Positions 50,195-57,231 of a DNA stretch of 64,000 nt are shown here, in pieces. Origin of the DNA: an uncultured Clostridia bacterium (GTDB lineage: Bacteria > Bacillota > Clostridia > Oscillospirales > Ruminococcaceae). The notes beneath the pieces are model-generated. The model was not told the origin of the DNA. It was given only the letters and a program-made list of their open reading frames with translations, and ran no database searches. Where the stretch lies: NCBI GenBank assembly GCA_944388075.1, contig CALXHI010000048.1, positions 1-64,000 of the forward strand, in the 5' to 3' direction. The position numbers were made by a program, and so were the translations under genes. Every line of letters begins with the position of its first letter. The stretch's first letter is position 1.

Positions 50195-51442
50195 TCATAG
50201 GGTGATTTGTTTTGGAAACGCCTCTTTACGCAATGTGCCCCACATATGGTCGATATACGCAAGGGTATAGTAATTCTCAAAATGGTGATAGTAGAACGCA
50301 CCTTCCGGTGTTAAGCGATACCCATGCTGCGTTTTCTCGAGCCACCCGAGCCATACCGCAAGCTGCAATTCCATACCGTACATCTGCGAAAGCGGTACGC
50401 CAAAGAAATCCGCAAAGCCTTGTGCATCAATCTCCATGCCATATGCCGTCCAGAACAGGTAGTAGATCATCCGCTGTCGTTTGGTAAACCGCAAGGTCAA
50501 CGCCGTTGGCAGACGCTTTTGTGCAATACGCTTGCAATAGGCATCCACCGAGAAGGTATTAATCTTGAACTGATCGGGCAAAAGCGTGGTCGCCGAACAG
50601 CCAAAGCCCAGAAAATTCTCTCTGGTCATCGAGGAATAGCCGGCATGGGACTCTCGTGCAAATGTCCAAATCGATTGACGCACATAGCCCTTGCGACGGC
50701 AATATGCGGTGATGGCATCGAGCAGGGCACGCTTCTCTTGCTTGCCCATCACGGGAATATCATTGGGTGTAAAGCTGAAATCAATGAACGGATAGATTGC
50801 GATATGGTTCGCACCGATGCGGAATGCCGTATCAATATCGGCTTTTAGGTCGGCAAAGGTTTGTGTCGGCAGGGCGAAAATGAAATCCATCGAAACCGTT
50901 TCAAACGGCACTTCTGCCAAAGCCGCACGCAGTGCATCGGCATCCACCTGTGACCTGCCCAGAATCCGCTGATATTTCTTCCGAAAGGACTGTACCCCTA
51001 TACTGAGCTTTGTCACACCGGCTGCTTTCAGCTTACGCAAGATATCCGGCGTGACATTGTTGGGATGCAGCTCCACCCCAACGCCTTCGGTAATCTCAAA
51101 ATGTGCCCGAATCGCCGTCATTACCTCGCCCAATCGGTCAGCCGCCAAGACCGGTGTACCGCCGCCGAAATACAGACTGGTTACGGTTTTTCTGCCGCTG
51201 TGCATACCGCCGACCAAATGAATCTCCCGCATCAGAGCATCCAGATAGCGGTCACAGAGTGCCTTGTCATATCGCACCTTGCAATAGGGACAGAATTTGC
51301 AGATCTGTGTGCAGAACGGAATATGCACATACAGCCCCAGACGGCAGCAGTCCGCATAGGCAATCCTGCAATCATTGCGATTGGTGAACCGAAAGGGCTG
51401 TGTCGAACGGGTCAGCCACATACGGGTGAATGTTGTCAGCAT
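50195..51442 (-). CDS. HemN/HemW-like radical SAM protein
   Basis: 415 residues. Radical SAM cluster motif 'YVHIPFCTQICKFCPYCK' (CX3CX2C), 'TSLYFGGGTPVLAADRLGEV', 'LHPNNVTPDILRKLKAAGVT', 'KLSIGVQSFRKKYQRILGRS', then a HemN-type C-terminal domain. This is the coproporphyrinogen III oxidase-like family; true HemN needs a longer N-terminus, and no haem genes are nearby, so the reaction is unknown. Start 51442 has GAGGTG upstream, overlapping the stop of the other radical SAM gene 9 bases away. Confidence 0.85.
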   Translation of the reverse strand: MLTTFTRMWLTRSTQPFRFTNRNDCRIAYADCCRLGLYVHIPFCTQICKFCPYCKVRYDKALCDRYLDALMREIHLVGGMHSGRKTVTSLYFGGGTPVLAADRLGEVMTAIRAHFEITEGVGVELHPNNVTPDILRKLKAAGVTKLSIGVQSFRKKYQRILGRSQVDADALRAALAEVPFETVSMDFIFALPTQTFADLKADIDTAFRIGANHIAIYPFIDFSFTPNDIPVMGKQEKRALLDAITAYCRRKGYVRQSIWTFARESHAGYSSMTRENFLGFGCSATTLLPDQFKINTFSVDAYCKRIAQKRLPTALTLRFTKRQRMIYYLFWTAYGMEIDAQGFADFFGVPLSQMYGMELQLAVWLGWLEKTQHGYRLTPEGAFYYHHFENYYTLAYIDHMWGTLRKEAFPKQITL

Positions 51443-51451
51443 GGCAGCACC

Positions 51452-52354
51452 TCAAATATAGCGCAGATATGTGCGCAGCATTTCAAGCAGAATTTTCGGA
51501 TTGCCCCGAAACAGCAGGGTATACTCCGCAACAAAAAAATACCCGCACTGTTCACACAGTCCCGGTACATCAATGCAGCGGCCGCAGGTCGAGAGTCTGC
51601 CGTTTTCCATGACCACACATTGGCAGCAGGGTGTCGGAAAGCGGTTCTCAATCAGATAGGGGAATGCGCTCTTGAGGTTAAATACCGGGGCACCCGCATC
51701 TATCATACGGGCAATTTCCGCACAGCAAGCCGCCTTTTCCCGTTTCGAGAGTGCCAAGGCTTTGGTATCGGGATAGGGCGTGTGAAAATTGAACGATACC
51801 GCTCGTACAGTCGGCAATTTCTTTGCCAAACGGCAGACATGGGCGATCGCACCCTTGTTGATTTGGTTGATGGCCATGTAAAAGCAGATATTGTCGGCAG
51901 TGGCACATCGGACATTGTGCAAAATCGTGTCATAGGTGTCCCCCCGAATGGCATTGTGACGCTTGCGGTCGCCGTCCAGACTCAGCAGTATCAAATCCGC
52001 CTCCGGCAAATCAATCGGAAATGTTCCGTTCGTCACAACATTCACGAGCAGAAAACCCATCGCTTTGGCTTCGAGCACCAAATCCCGCAAGGTTCGCCTG
52101 CCATCTCGCCAAAGAAAGGTTTCTCCGCCGCAGAAAAACAAAATCCGCACGCCCATCGCATACAGCTGCTGCATCTCTCGGCAAATCTGTTTGTAGGGAT
52201 AGACCACCGCTGTAATATTGTTGACCGAGCAATGCTTGCAGTGCAGATTGCATTGGTCCGTCACAATCACCGTACCCACAATGGGATCCTGCCGTTTCAG
52301 CAGAATGGTCTTGAGTCCAAAACCTGCAAAATGCAAAAATGAAGATAATTTCAT
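51452..52354 (-). CDS. Radical SAM protein with C-terminal Cys-rich domain
   Basis: 300 residues. Cluster motif 'TVIVTDQCNLHCKHCSVNNI' (CX3CX2C), 'MGVRILFFCGGETFLWRDGR' and 'ADLILLSLDGDRKRHNAIRG'. The C-terminus has many Cys (about 210-265, 'PTPCCQCVV', 'LSTCGRCIDVPGLCEQCGYF'), like a SPASM domain that holds further Fe-S clusters. Such enzymes often modify peptides or other enzymes. Start 52354 is chosen because the alternative at 52399 lies inside the terminator hairpin of the upstream gene. Paired with the HemN-like gene. Confidence 0.85.
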   Translation of the reverse strand: MKLSSFLHFAGFGLKTILLKRQDPIVGTVIVTDQCNLHCKHCSVNNITAVVYPYKQICREMQQLYAMGVRILFFCGGETFLWRDGRRTLRDLVLEAKAMGFLLVNVVTNGTFPIDLPEADLILLSLDGDRKRHNAIRGDTYDTILHNVRCATADNICFYMAINQINKGAIAHVCRLAKKLPTVRAVSFNFHTPYPDTKALALSKREKAACCAEIARMIDAGAPVFNLKSAFPYLIENRFPTPCCQCVVMENGRLSTCGRCIDVPGLCEQCGYFFVAEYTLLFRGNPKILLEMLRTYLRYI

Positions 52355-52374
52355 AATCTCTCTACGCTCCCGAA

Positions 52375-52412
52375 TCAAAAGTCGCAGCCCATTCGCCATG
52401 TGCTGCGACTTT
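52375..52412 (-). terminator. Terminator of the GGDEF gene
   Basis: Perfect 11-bp stem AAAGTCGCAGC (52378-52388 with 52402-52412), 13-nt loop, short T-run on the minus strand. Confidence 0.78.
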
Positions 52413-52417
52413 CTTGA

Positions 52418-54361
52418 TTATAGGCCCTGCTTCAAATATTTCGAGGGATTTTTCTTTTTCTTTTCTTCGTACATACGATTGTCTGCCAAGCTGATGAGCT
52501 GGAATACATTCGAGCCGGGCTGCGGTACCATCACACAAGACCCAAGACTCAAGCACAACCGATAAGGCAGTCCCCCATGCCGATTGCAGAGATCCAAGGC
52601 AGCATGAATCCGCTGCCGCAGCTGCCGTTCATCCTCCTCCGTATAATCAGCCGCAAAGATAAAGAACTCATCACCGCCAAAGCGGCAAGTGATCTCCTGC
52701 TTCATGCACACCACCTGCAAAATCGAGGCAATGGTCCGAATGGCACGGTCTCCTTCTTTATGCCCGTGACTGTCGTTAACATACTTCAAACCATCCATAT
52801 CGACAAACATGATCATCACCGGCAATTGCTTGGCAATGCAGTCTTGGAACAGTGCATTGGCACTGCGCTGGAACCCATTGCGATTGAAAATACCGGTCAA
52901 CGAATCGATCGCATACAGCCGATCAAGCTCCTGCACCACTTCGTCCAGACAGAGCAGCTTCCGCAGATTCTCCAGCGAATTGCTCAGCGTAATGCTCCAA
53001 GTATGAAACAGCAAATGCATCGGCAGTTCCGAATTGACCATGACAAAATAGCCCAAACACCGCTCCCGAAAATGCAGCGGTACAAAATACATCGCACGCC
53101 AATGCTCGGGGTTCCGCTTGAGATACGGCAGCATATCCGTACTAACAAAGCTCTCCCGTTCGTGGAATACGCCGTCATAGTACGCAAGCGGCATCAGAAT
53201 CCGCTTCGAGTATCCCTTGACCGTATAATTATCTGCGGAAATCTCGTCGATATAACCGGTTTCCTGCCGAATTTGCTTGATATACCAGTTGTCGTTCAGG
53301 CAAAGATAAAATTCCTCACAGTCGCTCGCACAAATAAATGCTTTCAACGTATCGGTCAATTCGTCGAGCCTGTCGCATTCGACCAGCGAACAGGAGAGCT
53401 GATTGATACGGCTGATGATACGGACGGTATTTTCCTGTACCTGAAAATTGCGTTTCTTGAACAGCGCAATATCCTCCGCTTCGCTGCAATGACAACCGCA
53501 GCTTTCTGCATAAACCGGAACGGCATTCAGTGCATGCTGCATCGGCAAATCCTCGCCCACCGTATGCCGGCAGATCAGTTCACAAGCCAGTGCGCCCGAT
53601 TGCAGCAGCGGTCGCTCAACGGTTGTCAAGGTTGGTGAAAAGTTTCTGGCATTATAGATATTGTCAAAGCCGGATACCAAAATATCCTCCGGACAGCGAA
53701 TGCCGTTTGCCTCGAGCGTCAGCAGAACCGAGATTGCCATCGCATCATTCGCACACACAATGGCCTCCGGCAGCGGCTGACCCGATTGAAGTAGCAATTC
53801 TGCCGCCCGTCTGCCGTCCTTGCCGCGGAAAGTACCGTGATAGATTTGGTCATCCGCAAAGGGAATTGCATATTCTTTCAGCACCCGTGAAAATGCCTGC
53901 AAGCGTTCCTGACTCTCGCTGTTGTCATCGGGACCGGAAACAAAATAGAATCGCCGCACGCCATGGATTTCAATGAAATGGCGTGTAATCTGCTCCATGG
54001 CAGAGGCATTCTCAATGCCGATGAAGTAAAAGCCCTCCAGATTGCGGTCAAGGCTCACTGCCGGAATGCCGGCTTCTTCAATGCGGCTCCGCAGCATCTC
54101 TGCCAAATCCGCAGAAAATGTATTTGACAGCAAAATCGCACCGTCAAATTGCGAAAAATTCGGCAGTTCAAAAATATTGTATTCACCCAGGTCATATTTC
54201 GGATTGGCAAGCATACCGCCAAATGCAATAAAATGCGCAATATTGACATGATGCTGCTTGGCATATCGTTGAATGCCTAAAAGAACGGACTGCTGATATT
54301 CCTCATCAATGCCGGAGGCAATTACAGCGATATTCAAATTATCGTTGGGAATTGTGCCCAC
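52418..54361 (-). CDS. Cytoplasmic sugar-sensor/diguanylate cyclase (LacI-like periplasmic-binding domain + GGDEF)
   Basis: 647 residues without membrane segment or helix-turn-helix. N-terminal part (about 10-290) resembles the ligand domain of LacI-family regulators ('NIAVIASGIDEEYQQSVLLG', 'EAIVCANDAMAISVLLTLEA', 'DILVSGFDN', 'LTTVERPLL'). Middle (about 300-475) is GAF-like. C-terminal GGDEF (about 480-640): 'IDSLTGIFNRNGFQRSANAL', 'MFVDMDGLKYVNDSHGHKEG' and the active-site 'CRFGGDEFFIFAAD'. It should make c-di-GMP in response to a small molecule, probably a sugar. Start codon is GTG at 54361 with GAGGTG upstream. Promoter 54474-54502. Confidence 0.9.
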   Translation of the reverse strand: MGTIPNDNLNIAVIASGIDEEYQQSVLLGIQRYAKQHHVNIAHFIAFGGMLANPKYDLGEYNIFELPNFSQFDGAILLSNTFSADLAEMLRSRIEEAGIPAVSLDRNLEGFYFIGIENASAMEQITRHFIEIHGVRRFYFVSGPDDNSESQERLQAFSRVLKEYAIPFADDQIYHGTFRGKDGRRAAELLLQSGQPLPEAIVCANDAMAISVLLTLEANGIRCPEDILVSGFDNIYNARNFSPTLTTVERPLLQSGALACELICRHTVGEDLPMQHALNAVPVYAESCGCHCSEAEDIALFKKRNFQVQENTVRIISRINQLSCSLVECDRLDELTDTLKAFICASDCEEFYLCLNDNWYIKQIRQETGYIDEISADNYTVKGYSKRILMPLAYYDGVFHERESFVSTDMLPYLKRNPEHWRAMYFVPLHFRERCLGYFVMVNSELPMHLLFHTWSITLSNSLENLRKLLCLDEVVQELDRLYAIDSLTGIFNRNGFQRSANALFQDCIAKQLPVMIMFVDMDGLKYVNDSHGHKEGDRAIRTIASILQVVCMKQEITCRFGGDEFFIFAADYTEEDERQLRQRIHAALDLCNRHGGLPYRLCLSLGSCVMVPQPGSNVFQLISLADNRMYEEKKKKNPSKYLKQGL

Positions 54362-54473
54362 CTATGCCACCTCTTTCGTACAGTCTGACGGATTTCGGCT
54401 TGCCTGCATGCCCTTACCGCCCGATTCCCTCATTCGTTGTCTTTGGTCTAATTGCCTGATTATTATCTTATAT

Positions 54474-54502
54474 ATTGTATCATATTTGTTCCATCTTGTC
54501 AA
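54474..54502 (-). promoter_or_regulatory. Sigma-A promoter of the GGDEF gene
   Basis: Minus strand TTGACA (54497-54502), 17-bp spacer, TACAAT (54474-54479). Confidence 0.82.
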
Positions 54503-54685
54503 GAGAAATGCTTTTGCCTTGCACGAATTTGTTGAAACCGCAATGTTTCGTCTTGCAGATTTGTGCATGATTACGAATGTTAAGACATTAGCAAACGCTG
54601 CATGTGTCATACATCACATGCCATTTGCCTTGAAAGCATTTGCCAATACGGTGACAATATGACAGTTTTATATCACAATCCTGCA

Positions 54686-54714
54686 TTGTAAAGAGCGTAA
54701 AAATATGATATAAT
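54686..54714 (+). promoter_or_regulatory. Sigma-A promoter of the orphan ncRNA
   Basis: TTGTAA (54686-54691), 17-bp spacer, TATAAT (54709-54714). Expected start near 54721. Confidence 0.8.
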
Positions 54715-54720
54715 GCGATT

Positions 54721-54900
54721 GTAGGAAGTCGGAATCACACAGCCGTATTCCTATACAACAGAAACAGCAAAGCAGTATTACGATTCCGTAGTCCCCTCTA
54801 TCGGAAACCCTCTCTCATTGTATTCCTGCTTGCATCGTGCTCGGATGACGGTACACATCCGAGCACAGTTCCGGTCACTGCTTTCGGGCAGTGATTTTTC
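54721..54900 (+). ncRNA. Orphan structured non-coding RNA, about 180 nt
   Basis: A promoter and a terminator enclose about 180 nt with no convincing reading frame and no downstream gene on the same strand. Stems: TTGTAGGAA pairing with TTCCTATACAA (bulge AT) in the 5' part, an 11-bp perfect hairpin GTGCTCGGATG/CATCCGAGCAC (54837-54847, 54856-54866), then the terminator. Size is close to 6S RNA, but the two ends do not pair to give the 6S closing stem. No family assigned. Confidence 0.65.
54875..54899 (+). terminator. Terminator of the orphan ncRNA
   Basis: 7-bp stem TCACTGC (54875-54881) with GCAGTGA (54888-54894), 6-nt loop, 5 T. Confidence 0.82.
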
Positions 54901-54937
54901 TTTATTGGAGATATGAGATCCCTTCACAGCTCAAAGC

Positions 54938-54975
54938 AAAATGCCCCACAGAGTTTTGACTCTATGGGGCATTTT
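54938..54975 (-). terminator. Terminator of GH10 xylanase gene
   Basis: Stem AAAATGCCCCA (54938-54948 with 54965-54975) extended by AGAGT/ACTCT; T-run on the minus strand from 54941. It could also act on the plus strand. Confidence 0.85.
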
Positions 54976-55047
54976 CGTGTGATCGGCTTGCTGCCCGCAT
55001 TCAGGGGAGTCGGCGCAGCAACCGATTACAGCCGTTCTTTCGGAGCA

Positions 55048-56922
55048 TCAGCCCTCGGCTTCCAGATGAGCCAGCATCCGCAGCAGTATTGCGGCATCCT
55101 CTGCGGTCACACCGACTGCACCGCCCATATCTGCATTCAGCAAACCCTGCTCGCTGACTGTGACGGCAGAATCCTCTGCAATATAGCGATTCAGCAAAAC
55201 CGCATCCGAAACATTGACAGAACCATTGACATCCACATCACCCTTCAAAATACCCTCCATGGTGGTAGTAGTGGTTGTGATCGTTGTTGTGGTAGTCGTT
55301 ATGGTCTCAACCGGCTCGGTGGTTGTGTAATCGATGCCGTCAATGATGGAATAATAGGCAGGCTTTGCCTTGTAGTTCTCATCGAACAGCAGCGGCAGAC
55401 GAGAGGCTCTCCAGCTCTGATCATCGGTCACGCCCCAAAGAATAACCTTGGAGATCGAATCGCTGTACTTCACCAACGCATCGAAAATATCGCTGTAGTA
55501 CTGTGCCTGCGTTTCCAGACCGGTCTCAGAGGTATCATTTGTGGTGACATCGAGTTCGGTGACCTGAATATCCAGACCGGTCGAGGCATACTTTTCCAAT
55601 GCCTTCTCATAGGTAGCCGGTGTCGGAAACGAGGTATCGAGGTGCGACTGCATACCGATACCGTCAATCAAGCCTTTTTCCTTCAGCGACATTGCCATGT
55701 CATAGATGGCATTCATCTTGCCGCTCATATACTCGTTGTAATCATTGTAATACAGCTTGCAGCCTTCCGGTGCATACTGTCTTGCAAATTGGAATGCAAG
55801 CTCGATAAACGAGTTGTCGCCATAGACCGAAACCCATGCCGACTGACCGCTCGTCGTGTTGTTAGAACCGGCATCACGAGGTGTACCGTCGTCCTTCCAT
55901 GCCTCGTTGACCACATCCCATGCGTAGAACTCAACGGTCGGAAATTCCTCGGCAAGGATCGCCATCGTGTTCTTGATGTAGTTCTCCATACGGGTAGTCA
56001 TCTTTTCGGGGCTGACCCAGTCGCCATCATCAGCATAGCCCTCTTTGAAGAACCAGTCCGGTGTCTGGCTGTGCCACACGAGCGTGTGACCACGCAGCGG
56101 CACATTGTTGTCACGGGCATACTCGAGCATCGGACGCACGCTCGCCAATGTCACCTGCGGATTGGTATCGTCCCCATCCGCCTCATACATCGCAAGACTT
56201 GCTTCTTTATCGAGCATATAATCGGGCTTCAGCTCATTGCCGACGGTAATGCCTTCGTTCATATGCTTCTCTGCCAAAGCCATGAACGACTTCGAGCCGA
56301 GGTTCGAGCACATCAATGCCGTACCGATATCAAAATATTCGGCATACACATCCTTCAATGCCGGGATATCCTCCGGCTGAATAAACGGTGCTTCGCTGAC
56401 CGTCACATCATCAATGTAAATATCAACGCTGGCATCGCTTGCCTCAAAATAGATGTACATATCGGTCGAGCCTGCCGGAAAGCTGAACTTGATATTCTCG
56501 TAGCCGACCCAATCCGATCCCTCACAGGTCTGCTGCAGGATGTTGGCATAATGCACCGTGCCGTCGGTGTCGGTGTACTGCTGGCTCAACGTCACCGTCG
56601 CATACCAAGGCGTCTTGGCATATGCCGTCACCATGTATTCCTCACCGGCATTGATGATGCCATCGAGTGCCAGCTGCGGGCCGTTCCAGCTCTTTGCACG
56701 CTCGCTGACCAGCAGCGAATAGCTGCCGCCATGGGCAAGCTCATCGGTCACAGTCAGTACCTCATTCTCTCCACGACGGGTGAATACCGTTTCGCCGTCC
56801 TCGAAATCCGCCGAAATCAACACGCCATCGTCTGCTGCGATTGCGGTCGAGGTCGCCGGCACTGCGGTCAGGCTCAATACAGCCGCCATAGCCGCTGCCG
56901 ACAGTTTCTTGTTTCCAGTCAT
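55048..56922 (-). CDS. Cellulosomal CBM22-GH10 xylanase with dockerin
   Basis: Secreted endo-beta-1,4-xylanase of 624 residues. Signal peptide about 1-30; CBM22-like module about 33-178 ('VLISADFEDGETVFTRRGEN', 'YIYFEASDASVDIYIDDVTV'); GH10 barrel about 185-535 with acid/base Glu340 in 'AWDVVNEAW' and nucleophile Glu456 in 'QVTELDV'; Thr linker; and a C-terminal dockerin about 559-620. The first dockerin repeat is normal ('DVDVNGSVNVSDAVLLNRYI') but the second calcium loop is degenerate ('DMGGAVGVTAEDAAILLRML'). Start 56922 (MTGNKKLS) has GGGAG upstream; the ATG at 56943 has no binding site. Promoter 57013-57041. Confidence 0.95.
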   Translation of the reverse strand: MTGNKKLSAAAMAAVLSLTAVPATSTAIAADDGVLISADFEDGETVFTRRGENEVLTVTDELAHGGSYSLLVSERAKSWNGPQLALDGIINAGEEYMVTAYAKTPWYATVTLSQQYTDTDGTVHYANILQQTCEGSDWVGYENIKFSFPAGSTDMYIYFEASDASVDIYIDDVTVSEAPFIQPEDIPALKDVYAEYFDIGTALMCSNLGSKSFMALAEKHMNEGITVGNELKPDYMLDKEASLAMYEADGDDTNPQVTLASVRPMLEYARDNNVPLRGHTLVWHSQTPDWFFKEGYADDGDWVSPEKMTTRMENYIKNTMAILAEEFPTVEFYAWDVVNEAWKDDGTPRDAGSNNTTSGQSAWVSVYGDNSFIELAFQFARQYAPEGCKLYYNDYNEYMSGKMNAIYDMAMSLKEKGLIDGIGMQSHLDTSFPTPATYEKALEKYASTGLDIQVTELDVTTNDTSETGLETQAQYYSDIFDALVKYSDSISKVILWGVTDDQSWRASRLPLLFDENYKAKPAYYSIIDGIDYTTTEPVETITTTTTTITTTTTTMEGILKGDVDVNGSVNVSDAVLLNRYIAEDSAVTVSEQGLLNADMGGAVGVTAEDAAILLRMLAHLEAEG

Positions 56923-57012
56923 TTGAAAAAACGCTCCCTTCATAGGGCTGTTTCGCCCCCGGTTTGATCACTGCGCAGAACCGCCTCCCCTTTGCGATTC
57001 CATCACACACTT

Positions 57013-57041
57013 ATTATAATATAATTTCCGCACAAATGCAA
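57013..57041 (-). promoter_or_regulatory. Sigma-A promoter of GH10 xylanase gene
   Basis: Minus strand TTGCAT (57036-57041), 17-bp spacer, TATAAT (57013-57018). Confidence 0.78.
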
Positions 57042-57081
57042 GCTGTTTTTGTAAAACTTCCGTATTTGTTGAAATCGGCTA

Positions 57082-57110
57082 TTGATTTTTTGGAATAAAT
57101 CGGGTATAAT
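57082..57110 (+). promoter_or_regulatory. Sigma-A promoter of glgP
   Basis: TTGATT (57082-57087), 17-bp spacer, TATAAT (57105-57110). Confidence 0.82.
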
Positions 57111-57231
57111 ATTGCTATCATTTCGGTTTGCAGACGATACTCCCAACAATATCATCTCGGAAAACCGTCATGTGCTCGCCCGGCAATCGCCCGGTACGCA
57201 AACCCTGTTTGTTGGAGATTGGAGTGCAGCT

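Larger units (their letters stand above)
54362..55047. other. Intergenic region with ncRNA unit
   Basis: 686 bases without a protein gene. Holds the GGDEF promoter (54474-54502, minus), an AT-rich spacer, an orphan RNA unit (promoter 54686-54714, terminator 54875-54899, plus strand) and the GH10 terminator (54938-54975). Confidence 0.8.
56923..57231. other. Divergent intergenic region between GH10 and glycogen phosphorylase
   Basis: 309 bases with two sigma-A promoters pointing apart (57013-57041 minus, 57082-57110 plus) and a 115-nt leader for the phosphorylase. In that leader GGTTTGC (57125-57131) can pair with GCAAACC (57198-57204). Confidence 0.75.

Noticed and set aside
50195..52354. 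RiPP biosynthetic cluster at the radical SAM pair
   Set aside because: No small precursor-like frame with a ribosome binding site was found beside the two genes.
54721..54900. 6S RNA
   Set aside because: Size fits, but the 5' and 3' ends are not complementary, so the closing stem is missing; kept as unassigned ncRNA.
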